Positions 1 through 7,585 of a stretch of DNA of 44,101 nt are shown piece after piece; positions within the stretch are counted from its first letter, which is position 1; every line of letters starts with the position of its first letter. Origin of the DNA: Bacteroidetes bacterium ADurb.Bin217 (lineage in GTDB: Bacteria; Bacteroidota; Bacteroidia; Bacteroidales; UBA1715); the NCBI GenBank assembly GCA_002069975.1, contig MWCJ01000023.1, positions 1-44,101 on the forward strand, given 5' to 3'. A program made the translations under genes and the position numbers. Under the pieces are notes generated by a model. The model did no database searches and was not told the origin of the DNA. It worked only from the letters and a program-made list of their open reading frames with translations.

Positions 1-73
1 TGAGTTCTTATTATTTTTATCAAAAACTAAGATACAAAAAATTAGCGGGCTTATACTTTTACAAACATACAGC

Positions 74-200
74 CTACGGGGTGGGGATTCTGTGGGGATT
101 TGGTTTTCTACCGATATGTTACCCCTAATGGGGTAAGTCGTGAATAATCGAAGATTATGGATTAAAATATTGTCCCGATGTATGGTAAATGACGAAAAAT
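74..200 (+). repeat. Long direct repeat, copy 1 (REP-like)
   Basis: About 127 bases are repeated with a few substitutions at 362-489, an offset of 288 bases. The copy starts with a ctacggggtgg segment, contains the motif tttctaccgatat followed by a small hairpin (ACCCC-taat-GGGGT at 121-134), continues through a shared gattatggattaaaatattg stretch, and ends in acgaaaaat. Repeated GC-rich hairpins in otherwise AT-rich intergenic DNA are typical of REP elements moved by RAYT transposases. One such gene lies at 27779-28444 of this window. Confidence 0.8.
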
Positions 201-261
201 GAAAAACAATTTACGTTATTTAATGTGATTGAATAATAAAAATCAAACAATACCGAATCAA

Positions 262-298
262 CCCCTATGCGCCGTTAGGTGCATAATATCGGTAGAAA
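262..298 (-). repeat. REP-like hairpin unit, inverted copy
   Basis: On the minus strand this reads tttctaccgatat followed by a hairpin. On the plus strand the stem is TGCGCC (268-273) with GGTGCA (278-283), followed by atatcggtagaaa (286-298). It is the same core motif as at 104-136 and 392-424 but in opposite orientation and with a different hairpin sequence, as expected for compensated REP stems. A second small hairpin, CCGTGCC-gtga-GGTACGG, follows at about 319-336. Confidence 0.65.
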
Positions 299-361
299 CA
301 GCGCAATACGGATTAAATCCGTGCCGTGAGGTACGGAACAAACCATATATTCTTCCACCCG

Positions 362-489
362 CTACGGGGTGGTGATTCTGTGGGGATTTGGTTTTCTACC
401 GATATGTTACCCCTAGCGGGGTAAATCGTATATAATTGAAGATTATGGATTAAAATATTGTCCCGATGTATAGGGAAATCACGAAAAAT
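362..489 (+). repeat. Long direct repeat, copy 2 (REP-like)
   Basis: This is the second copy of the repeat at 74-200, including the core tttctaccgatat (393-405) and the hairpin ACCCC-tagc-GGGGT. The loop differs from copy 1 (taat versus tagc) while the stem is kept, which suggests selection for the hairpin. The unit ends about 30 bases upstream of the tRNA-His promoter. Confidence 0.8.
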
Positions 490-519
490 TGTACATTCAA
501 GAAAAAAAGAACATAATAT

Positions 520-549
520 TTTGTGGTAATTAAAAAAGTATTATTTTTG
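520..549 (+). promoter_or_regulatory. Bacteroidota-type promoter of tRNA-His
   Basis: TTTG at 520-523 and TATTTTTG at 542-549 are separated by 18 bases. This matches the Bacteroidota housekeeping sigma consensus (TTTG near -33, TAnnTTTG near -7). Transcription would begin near 556, about 13 bases before the tRNA. Confidence 0.8.
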
Positions 550-568
550 CAAACCAATAAAAACACAT

Positions 569-646
569 GGTGGTTGTAGCTCAGTTGGTTAGAGCACTAG
601 ATTGTGGTTCTAGGGGTCGCCGGTTCGAACCCGGTCTTCCACCCCA
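569..646 (+). tRNA. tRNA-His (anticodon GTG)
   Basis: This decodes His CAC/CAU codons. It folds as a cloverleaf: D-stem GCTC/GAGC, anticodon stem CTAGA/TCTAG (597-601/609-613) with anticodon GTG at 604-606, T-loop TTCGAAC, and an encoded CCA at 644-646. The extra G(-1) at 569, which can pair with C73 at 643, is the hallmark of tRNA-His. The acceptor stem has two consecutive T-T oppositions (574-638 and 575-637), which is odd and is listed as a finding. It has its own promoter and terminator. Confidence 0.93.
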
Positions 647-678
647 AAAAAGGTTGTCGATTATGGCAGCCTTTTTTT
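647..678 (+). terminator. Rho-independent terminator after tRNA-His, probably bidirectional
   Basis: The stem ggttgtc (652-658) pairs with ggcagcc (665-671), including G-T pairs, and is followed by seven T. The A-run before the stem gives a T-run on the minus strand, so it can also end the cheR-cheB transcript arriving from the right. Confidence 0.8.
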
Positions 679-712
679 GTATCCAAAATTCTGATTGCAA
701 ATCAATAATTGA

Positions 713-1288
713 TTATTTCACCATATTTTTAAGGAAGGTGATTATATCTTCGGTTTCCATAATTATATCGGGTCTTACTATATCAATCACCGATTTTGGC
801 ATAATAGACACTTCGGCTTCCGACGGATCTTGAATTATTACCGTACCTCCGCATTGTTTTACTATTTTCATTCCCTGTGCCCCATCTTTGTTGGCACCCG
901 AGAGCAGAATTGCAATTAACTGTTGTTTATACACCTGGGCAGCACTTGCAAACAATACATCTATAGAAGGACGCGAAAATTCAACCGGTTGTTCGGTAGA
1001 CAATGAACATGTATAGTCATCGTCGACCATCAAATGATAATTTGACGGTGCAATATACACCGTGTTTGGCTCTATAGCTTGTTTGTCATAAGGCTCTACT
1101 ATTGGTTTATGCGAAGTAAGCGAAACCGATTCGGCTAATCCGGAACGCACATGTTTTAGTCTATGTAACGTTAATAATATTGGAATAGAAAAATTCTTAG
1201 GCAACGACTCCAAAATATGTAACACGGTTTGGAAACTTCCTGCCGAACCACCTATTACTATAGCTTTATATGGATGTTTTATTGCCAT
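713..1288 (-). CDS. cheB: Stand-alone CheB-type methylesterase domain
   Basis: 191 aa, corresponding to the catalytic half of chemotaxis methylesterase/deamidase CheB, which removes methyl groups from receptor glutamates. The triad is visible: Ser15 in IGGSAGS, His42 in LTLHRLKHVRSGLAE and Asp135 in LSGANKDGAQGM. The usual N-terminal receiver domain is absent, so activity is not controlled by direct phosphorylation of this protein. Its start abuts the stop of the degenerate cheR gene with no gap, so the two are translated together. There is no MCP, CheA or CheW in the window. In Bacteroidota such CheB/CheR sets often serve PAS-type sensor kinases or unknown targets, so the substrate here is not known. 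It is the last gene of the minus-strand operon. Confidence 0.9.
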   Translation of the reverse strand: MAIKHPYKAIVIGGSAGSFQTVLHILESLPKNFSIPILLTLHRLKHVRSGLAESVSLTSHKPIVEPYDKQAIEPNTVYIAPSNYHLMVDDDYTCSLSTEQPVEFSRPSIDVLFASAAQVYKQQLIAILLSGANKDGAQGMKIVKQCGGTVIIQDPSEAEVSIMPKSVIDIVRPDIIMETEDIITFLKNMVK

Positions 1289-2104
1289 TTACTTTTTGCG
1301 ATATATGCGTTCTTCTTTATTCTCTATTTTATACGAATCGTGTAATACTGTAATAGAATTATTATCTTGCAATCCTAATATAAGCAATCCTTGTTGTTTA
1401 ATATGTTTAGTAACATTCGCCAGTATTATTTCGTGCATATGCACCGTAAAATACAATAAACTATTACGAAACAATACCACATCTACGTGTGCCGGTATTT
1501 GTTGCAAAATTGAGGTGCTGTACATAAATGTTACATTTTTCAACAACGATGCATTCATATACAAGGAATTGAATGATTTAGTGTAATAATTATCTAAATT
1601 AGTTCCTAATTGTAATTTTGAAAAATTATTTGCATTTAATTGTTCATTGCGTTCAGAATAAATTCCCTTTTTAATTGCTTCTATTCCTGCAATACTTCGG
1701 TGCGAAGCATACACTGTTGTATTGTTTTGCATTGATAGTTTTTGCAACATAATACTCAACGAATACAACTCCTCGCCACTCGAACAATTTGGCAACCAAA
1801 TACTAAAATTCGAAGAATTCCTATACTGTGGTAACACTTTAGAATACAATGTCTTCCACACACTCACATCGCGAAACATTTCTGTAACAGGCACAGTAAA
1901 GTGATGCATGAAAATATCCAAAAAAGTTATATCTTCTTGAATCTTTTCTTGAAATGCATGAATTGATGGAATATATAATTTGGCACACACATACTGGAAA
2001 CGACGTTCTACAAAACTTTTGGAATAGTAGCTAATATCGGGAATATAAGCATGTAGCAATTCCGTTATTTCTTGATACGTATATATAGGAAGCCCAATAT
2101 GCAT
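1289..2104 (-). CDS. cheR: CheR-like methyltransferase, degenerate SAM site
   Basis: 271 aa, the length and layout of CheR: an N-terminal all-alpha domain (VPVTEMFRD at 71-79) followed by a Rossmann domain. The first SAM motif is kept as NCSSGEE (106-112). The acidic residue that follows strand beta-2 and normally holds the SAM ribose (ASDI or ATDI in active CheRs) is replaced: the region reads YASHR (132-136). The downstream CRNVLIYF block reads FRNSLLYF (212-219). It lies two bases after the canonical cheR and directly before cheB. I infer a diverged duplicate, possibly a regulatory or binding partner of the other CheR rather than an active enzyme; weak activity cannot be excluded. Confidence 0.85.
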   Translation of the reverse strand: MHIGLPIYTYQEITELLHAYIPDISYYSKSFVERRFQYVCAKLYIPSIHAFQEKIQEDITFLDIFMHHFTVPVTEMFRDVSVWKTLYSKVLPQYRNSSNFSIWLPNCSSGEELYSLSIMLQKLSMQNNTTVYASHRSIAGIEAIKKGIYSERNEQLNANNFSKLQLGTNLDNYYTKSFNSLYMNASLLKNVTFMYSTSILQQIPAHVDVVLFRNSLLYFTVHMHEIILANVTKHIKQQGLLILGLQDNNSITVLHDSYKIENKEERIYRKK

Positions 2105-2106
2105 TA

Positions 2107-2946
2107 TTATTTACATTTTTTATAAAACACTCCCTTTTTCTCGAACATAGAATTCATGAACCACGCCATGCTTTCTTGCATACCAAGTATTAAATATGCT
2201 TCGGGATTCATATGAGTATAAAAATATTCAAATATTCGTTTTTGTAACGAATTACTAAAATATATAAGCACATTTCGGCATAGAATTATATCAAATGTTT
2301 CGTCAAACTGAGCATCCATTTTGACCAAATCAATACGTACAAATTCAGCTTTATCTTTAATGCAAGAAGTTACTGCTATACATTCTTTCTTTTTGTTTAC
2401 CTCAAAATATGTTTCGAACGAAAGATTTTTAAACTCCGAATCATATGGGTTTTCTTTCATAGCATTATCAAATGCCGCTTTAAATTCGTCGAGTAAGCGA
2501 AGGCTATATTCTCCTTTACGAGCTTGCTCAAGCATATCGGGATTTATATCAGACGCAACAATAGTACAACGATTGAGCAAATTCATATGATGCAATACAA
2601 TAGCTAATGAATATACTTCTAAACCATTTGAACAGCCAGCATGCCAAATGCGAATTTTTTGTTTGGTTTCAAACAATGGCAGTAATTTATATTGTAATTC
2701 TTGCCAAAGTAAGGTATCGCGAAACAATTCAGTAGTATTTACAGTGATTTGTTTCATTACCAATTCACAAAATACTGCATCGGTTGAAATTTTATGTAAT
2801 AAGTTAGGAAAATTTAACGAATTATCGGAAAGCACCTTATCGACACGGCGCATAAGAGAATTTTCGGAATAGTCCGATAAATCATATGAGGAATGAAGCT
2901 TAAAACAAGAAATAAATTCAGCAAGCTCCTTTTGAGTAATCTCCAT
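2107..2946 (-). CDS. cheR: CheR-type protein-glutamate O-methyltransferase
   Basis: 279 aa. It would methylate glutamates of a receptor or other protein using S-adenosylmethionine. All CheR landmarks are present: NTTELFRD (70-77), SAM motif AGCSNGLE (103-110), ribose-binding acidic motif ASDIN (131-135), and CRNVLIYF (223-230). It has no pentapeptide-binding extension and no TPR. It heads the tight trio cheR, cheR-like, cheB. The STAS-like gene lies 212 bases upstream on the same strand and may belong to the same unit. Confidence 0.92.
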   Translation of the reverse strand: MEITQKELAEFISCFKLHSSYDLSDYSENSLMRRVDKVLSDNSLNFPNLLHKISTDAVFCELVMKQITVNTTELFRDTLLWQELQYKLLPLFETKQKIRIWHAGCSNGLEVYSLAIVLHHMNLLNRCTIVASDINPDMLEQARKGEYSLRLLDEFKAAFDNAMKENPYDSEFKNLSFETYFEVNKKKECIAVTSCIKDKAEFVRIDLVKMDAQFDETFDIILCRNVLIYFSNSLQKRIFEYFYTHMNPEAYLILGMQESMAWFMNSMFEKKGVFYKKCK

Positions 2947-3158
2947 GAAACAATATTAAATATTTGGTTTTATTATTTGCGTTTGTTTTACCATCTTCTC
3001 AAGCACATATTCAAGCAATATTTAACATATATAGTTACGTTTTATTTGGTTGAATATAAAAAAGGTAATACAAAAATATATAATTATACTGAATCAACAA
3101 TACAGAATTGCAGTATTAATGATATATATTATCGATGCTATTAAAAAGCTAATTCAAA

Positions 3159-3578
3159 TTATTCTTCTGTTTTGTTTTGCAAAAAATTAACATCGCTAGA
3201 GATAGGTACAAATTTAATCCACGAATATGCCGATTTAAAACTTGAGAATACCTTAAATGCAATAGGCAACAATTTTTCGGCTTCCATTGAAAATAATACA
3301 GATTCAACAACTTGATTTGGGTTGCGAGTTATTAATGCACATTTTTTCAATTCTATTTTATCGGCATACAATTCTATAAAATAAACTATATCCTGATATT
3401 TTTGATAATCAGGGAAATACACCTCGCTAAAATCAATAATATAATCGTACGTATTATTGTATAACGGATCATTAGCTTCTTTACGTTTTAGTGTTATAAA
3501 CGAAAGTAACGAGAAATTGCCACTGTATGTTTCTACAATAATTTTCTCGTCAGATAAAATCTTATACGAATTCTTCAC
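3159..3578 (-). CDS. STAS/SpoIIAA-like protein
   Basis: 139 aa, soluble, with no signal peptide. An alternating strand/helix pattern ends in a segment (ALITRNPNQVVESVLFSME, then LPIAFKVFSSFKSAYSWI) that resembles the small SpoIIAA/STAS-like proteins of Bacteroidota, in which a conserved last helix ends in AxxWL. The fold assignment is by resemblance only. It lies upstream of the cheR-cheR-cheB genes on the same strand and could be their partner, since STAS domains often act as switches in signalling. Nothing else in the sequence fixes its role. Confidence 0.6.
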   Translation of the reverse strand: MKNSYKILSDEKIIVETYSGNFSLLSFITLKRKEANDPLYNNTYDYIIDFSEVYFPDYQKYQDIVYFIELYADKIELKKCALITRNPNQVVESVLFSMEAEKLLPIAFKVFSSFKSAYSWIKFVPISSDVNFLQNKTEE

Positions 3579-3855
3579 TCTGTATCCTTAATTTTTTTAA
3601 TTATTAAACCTAAACCTTAGAAGATAAATCATTACTAATGAACCAAATGCACTAGAAAAATGAAAAGCTCCATATAGAATTATTCCCCTCAATATTTCTA
3701 TATAACAACGAATACGAGTAAAATTCGTGTTGGTTACACACTAAGTTACTTTTTTTTTAACATATTTAAAAATTTAACAAACATTCCTAAGTAGAAATTA
3801 AAGAATCAATTAAACTTTAAAATTTTTAATGCGTATACTATTTAAAGTTTTAGAA

Positions 3856-6456
3856 ATGAAATATATAATTTTAATATTATTCTTAAATATAGTAATTACA
3901 CCTATTTATAGTCAAAATATTGGTGATTATAGGTCTATTAGCTCAAACAATTGGATTCAACTTACAACTTGGCAACGTTTTGACGGAGATAATTGGGTTT
4001 CACCAACTATTGAACAAGGTTATCCCGGACAATATGCAGGCACTCAACATGTTCAAATCCAATCGGGAAATTCAGTAACAATAAGCAATACAGGAATATC
4101 AACACAGAATATAGGAAAAATAACTATACACAATACAGGGCAATTAAATTTAACAGGGGGAAATTCTTTAGTTACATTTTCATTTTCCACGATGGAATTT
4201 ATTGTACAAAGTGGAGGTTCAATTTATTTGCAAAATAAAGTTAAAATTGTATTACCAACAAATGCCGTATTATATATTCAACAATCTGGCTTATTAGGAG
4301 ATTGTAATAATAACAATCAAATTTGGATTGGCACTGTTCAATATGCAGCATGTGCGGGAGCTCCCGGCACAATATTTACATTTGCTCAAGTTATGGATGC
4401 TACAAGTGGGGGCACTCTTAATGCTATTCCTTCATCAAATTCTCCAATATTAATAGGGCAAACAATTACATTATTTGGAAGTTACTCGGGTGCTGTAGGG
4501 ACTGCCCCAACCTATTCTTGGCAAATTATTAACCCTCACGGCATTATAAGCGCAAATGCAGCTCAAAACCTTTCAATTGAATCGGCTATAATGGGAATAT
4601 ATACCGCTACACTAACTGTAACAACTGTATTAAACGGAATGCCATATACAAATTCTGAAAGCATATCAATTATTGTAAGTTCCTTACCCACATTACATTC
4701 TATAATTGCAGAAACACCGATTTGTGCAGGCAATACCACACAGGTATATCTAAGTGGTTTAATTCCTCAAACTCAATTTTCGGTAGTATATTCAATAAAT
4801 GAAAATATTCAACCAATTGTAAATAATCTCAATTCAGATATCTCGGGAAATTCTTCATTTACAACATTACCAATTTCACACACTAACGATGCTCAATCTA
4901 TTCAAATTCATTCAATTACAATCACAAATCCAGGCAATAACTCTGCTAATTTTACACATTCAGCTACATTTTCCACACTACAAACAGGAACATGGTTAGG
5001 ATTGATTAGTTCCGATTGGAACACTTCAAGTAATTGGTGCGGAGGTATTCCAAATGAAAATACTAACGCCATAATACTGAATAATGCTATTCAACAACCT
5101 ACAGTAAATTCTTATGCTCACTGTAATACTATACTTATACAATCAGGTTCAGAACTTACAATAAATCAAAGTGGAATTTTAGAAATTTATGACCATCTTG
5201 AAAATAATGGTTCTTTACGTATTTTATCTAATGCAATTGGAGATGGTCAATTAATTACAAAAAATTCTTTATCGGGTTTGGGAAACTATACAATTCAACG
5301 ATATTTGTCTGAAAATATGTGGCACTTGGTATCATCTCCTACCCATAATGCATTTTCAGAAGTGTTTTTAAATATTTGGCTTAGACCTTATCTTGAATCC
5401 GACAATTCATTCGGAGAATATATAGTTCCAACAACAATTCCATTAACAACGTGTAAAGGATTTTCGGTATGGGCAAAAATGAATGAAACTCGAAATTTTA
5501 CCGGATTAATACATAATGGATTAATAGGTCCTATTTCTTTAGAAAAAAACAATCAAGGATGGAATTTAATAGGAAATCCCTATCCTTGCACTATAGATTG
5601 GTTGTCGGAAACTGGATGGAACAAACAAAATGTTGCAAACGCCATATACACTTGGAATTCATCACAATACGCCACATTTGTAAATGGTATTGGAGTAAAT
5701 GGAGGGGCAAGATATATTGCCTCAGGTCAAGGTTTTTTTGTGCAAGCACTTTCATCAGACGCCTCAATTTCTATAAATAATGCAGCAAAAACTAGCACTA
5801 CAAGTCAGTTTAAACAAAATAGTATCTCCCCCCAAAAATTAACTATTCTTGTAACAAATCATGATTATTCCGATGAAATTGTGATATATGAACAAGAAGA
5901 AACGAGCAAAGAATTTAATAGTAATTTTGATGCGGAAAAACTTTACGGGATATATAATGCTCCACAATTATATACATATAAAAATTTACAAAAAACATCT
6001 ATTCATTCATTTTCAGATTTTGATAGTATTTCGCAAACAATAATTAATCTGGAAATTGGTGCCGATGGTCAATATACTTTACAATGCAATTATGATTCAC
6101 AAAATCTATATTTATTTTATATAAAAGATCTTTTACTTGATTCAATTTTTATTGGAAATGTAGAATATACTTTTTTTGCTTCAAAACATGACAATCCTGA
6201 AAGATTTATAATTCATAAAATTGAAAAAGTTGAAACTAATGAAACTAATATAGTTACGAATATTGAAAATATAAATCAAAATATTTTTCTTGAAACTTCT
6301 GAAAATAAAGCTATTACCGTGTATTCTATTTCAGGAAGATTACTCTATAAAACAACAAATTTCAAATCAATAGATCTAAAAAAATTACCAAAAAATTTGT
6401 ACCTCCTTAATATACATGAAAATTCGAAGATACGTACTATTCTTTATCAGAACTAA
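3856..6456 (+). CDS. Large secreted protein with T9SS type A sorting domain
   Basis: About 866 aa from this start. The open frame begins at 3829, but the ATG at 3856 gives an ideal signal peptide (Met-Lys, hydrophobic core, cleavage after IYSQ). The body is beta-rich and low in charge: a segment starting near GDYRSISSNNW, a PKD-like stretch (residues about 190-280), a second WNTSSNWCGG segment (about 395-480), and a region with WNLIGNPYP and YIASGQGFFV, typical of Bacteroidota surface proteins. The end (VYSISGRLLYKTT, then LPKNLYLLNI, then a basic/aromatic tail) is a type A T9SS sorting signal, so it should cross the outer membrane by T9SS and be attached or released there. Its stop overlaps the start of the next gene by one base, tying it to the exosortase cluster. 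Confidence 0.85.
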   Translation: MKYIILILFLNIVITPIYSQNIGDYRSISSNNWIQLTTWQRFDGDNWVSPTIEQGYPGQYAGTQHVQIQSGNSVTISNTGISTQNIGKITIHNTGQLNLTGGNSLVTFSFSTMEFIVQSGGSIYLQNKVKIVLPTNAVLYIQQSGLLGDCNNNNQIWIGTVQYAACAGAPGTIFTFAQVMDATSGGTLNAIPSSNSPILIGQTITLFGSYSGAVGTAPTYSWQIINPHGIISANAAQNLSIESAIMGIYTATLTVTTVLNGMPYTNSESISIIVSSLPTLHSIIAETPICAGNTTQVYLSGLIPQTQFSVVYSINENIQPIVNNLNSDISGNSSFTTLPISHTNDAQSIQIHSITITNPGNNSANFTHSATFSTLQTGTWLGLISSDWNTSSNWCGGIPNENTNAIILNNAIQQPTVNSYAHCNTILIQSGSELTINQSGILEIYDHLENNGSLRILSNAIGDGQLITKNSLSGLGNYTIQRYLSENMWHLVSSPTHNAFSEVFLNIWLRPYLESDNSFGEYIVPTTIPLTTCKGFSVWAKMNETRNFTGLIHNGLIGPISLEKNNQGWNLIGNPYPCTIDWLSETGWNKQNVANAIYTWNSSQYATFVNGIGVNGGARYIASGQGFFVQALSSDASISINNAAKTSTTSQFKQNSISPQKLTILVTNHDYSDEIVIYEQEETSKEFNSNFDAEKLYGIYNAPQLYTYKNLQKTSIHSFSDFDSISQTIINLEIGADGQYTLQCNYDSQNLYLFYIKDLLLDSIFIGNVEYTFFASKHDNPERFIIHKIEKVETNETNIVTNIENINQNIFLETSENKAITVYSISGRLLYKTTNFKSIDLKKLPKNLYLLNIHENSKIRTILYQN

Positions 6457-6767
6457 TGCTAACGTTTAAAAAAACTTTTATATTTGTAAAAAAAGTATTA
6501 TTGAACATTCTTTGTACATATAAAAAACGCTTTTTGAATCATGCTTTTTTGATTCTTTTAGTATGTTTAAATTCTCCATCTTTTGCTCAACCCGGAGGAC
6601 CTGGAGGACCTCCGGGAGATGATGACCCGCCAGTAGGCGGAGAGCCCCCAGGAGGAACAAATCCAGTTGGAGTCCCATTAGACGATAGTGTATTTGTAGT
6701 TTTTGGAATTGGATTATTTTTATATTTTATGCAACATAAAAGACGTGTTTTTTATAATGAAAAGTAA
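6456..6767 (+). CDS. Small Gly/Pro-rich protein with exosortase-type C-terminal sorting signal
   Basis: 103 aa. An unusually long basic N-region (1-28) precedes a signal-peptide core (29-43) ending in SFAQ. The mature part (46-72) is almost only Pro, Gly, Asp and Glu. It is followed by VPLDD (73-77), a transmembrane helix (78-92) and a basic tail HKRR (94-97). The tripartite motif/helix/basic-tail layout is that of exosortase substrates. The VP[LI]D form resembles the 'PID-CTERM' signals that I recall for Bacteroidota, recalled and not searched. The likely processing enzyme is the exosortase two genes downstream. The mature product would be a peptide of under 35 residues unless it is assembled or modified. 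The start overlaps the upstream stop (taATG), indicating translational coupling. Confidence 0.82.
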   Translation: MLTFKKTFIFVKKVLLNILCTYKKRFLNHAFLILLVCLNSPSFAQPGGPGGPPGDDDPPVGGEPPGGTNPVGVPLDDSVFVVFGIGLFLYFMQHKRRVFYNEK

Positions 6768-7584
6768 AAAAATGATCCACATCTCCTTACTCCCAGTTAA
6801 AGAATACAAAATTTTTATACATTCATTACTTTCATTTTTAAGTGCTTTTTTTATAGTCAAAGTTTTATTACTTTTTGTACGATATAGTACTATTAATTTT
6901 TTCAATGGAAGTTATGAATTAAATCATTTTGAAGTAATATGCACAAATCACCCACATTCTTCTTTTTGGACTCAAACAACAGTTGTAAGTATATACGGAA
7001 TATCTGTTGTTGTATCATTCTGTTTGTATATTTTTTCTAAATTTTTGCAAAAGAGAATTAAATTAGAAAGTTTACATAAATTACTGTTTTGTTGGATACA
7101 GATAATTCTATTGTTTCAATCATTTGGGATTATTGTAAAAAGTATATTAATTCAACAAGATTTCTATTATGCGTTATTATGGCTTTATTTGCCACCGGTT
7201 GCGATTTATGTTATTGGCATTATTTTTCTTGTTGTGTATTTTAAGTTACAGTATTCAATTTTTTTTGAATTTGTAAAAATTTCGCCATCTCAAAGACTTA
7301 TTAAAACATTGGAAAACAAAAGATTATTCTTTATAAAGCATTGTATTCTTCCTGTTTTATGTGGATATGCAATTCTTTTTTTAATCCATGAGTTTGAAAT
7401 GTATATTTATGAAATTGTTGAATTTTCAGTATGTATACTTATATTGTCGAGTGTATTAATTAGAAAAAAAAATAAAGCTATTAAAATACATAAAAATTAT
7501 ACTATTCTTACATTTAACTATTTTTTACTATGTATTACAATAATATGCCTTGGCGGATATTTATTTTTATCTAAAATTTTGTAA
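6757..7584 (+). CDS. Polytopic membrane protein, exosortase-associated
   Basis: 275 aa from this ATG, which overlaps the previous gene by 11 bases. The ATG at 6772, just after the previous stop, is the alternative; the open frame to 6703 lies within the previous gene. About seven hydrophobic helices are separated by short loops; the one larger non-membrane loop carries ICTNHPHSSFW. I recognise no enzymatic motif. Its position between a sorted substrate and an exosortase matches the exosortase-associated membrane proteins known next to these enzymes in Bacteroidota, so a role in the same sorting complex is inferred. AT-rich codon use is like that of its neighbours. Confidence 0.75.
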   Translation: MKSKKMIHISLLPVKEYKIFIHSLLSFLSAFFIVKVLLLFVRYSTINFFNGSYELNHFEVICTNHPHSSFWTQTTVVSIYGISVVVSFCLYIFSKFLQKRIKLESLHKLLFCWIQIILLFQSFGIIVKSILIQQDFYYALLWLYLPPVAIYVIGIIFLVVYFKLQYSIFFEFVKISPSQRLIKTLENKRLFFIKHCILPVLCGYAILFLIHEFEMYIYEIVEFSVCILILSSVLIRKKNKAIKIHKNYTILTFNYFLLCITIICLGGYLFLSKIL

Positions 7585-7585
7585 T

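Larger units (their letters stand above)
1..568. other. Intergenic region with REP-like repeats upstream of tRNA-His
   Basis: I see no gene in this stretch. It holds a long direct repeat (about 74-200 and 362-489) and three short hairpin units, annotated separately. The far left end (1-60) is AT-rich and unremarkable. The region ends with the promoter of the histidine tRNA. Confidence 0.75.

Noticed and set aside
1..568. CRISPR array
   Set aside because: The repeats are 127 bases, two copies, 288 apart, with hairpins inside. There is no regular short repeat/spacer pattern and no cas gene.
567..833. Open frame of 88 codons across tRNA-His
   Set aside because: It runs through the tRNA and its terminator and into the end of cheB on the other strand; its opening residues are the well-known false translation of tRNA sequence.
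3829..3855. Upstream start for the T9SS protein
   Set aside because: The nine extra residues precede a perfect signal peptide starting at 3856, so the internal ATG is preferred.
3579..3855. Promoter search upstream of the exosortase cluster
   Set aside because: A TTG at 3730-3732 with TACTTTTT at 3747-3754 was considered, but the spacing (14) is short and the last base of the -7 box does not match.
7550..7585. TTG start for the exosortase 35 bases inside the previous gene
   Set aside because: A second TTG at 7586, just after the previous stop, gives a natural start. The upstream one is possible but not needed.
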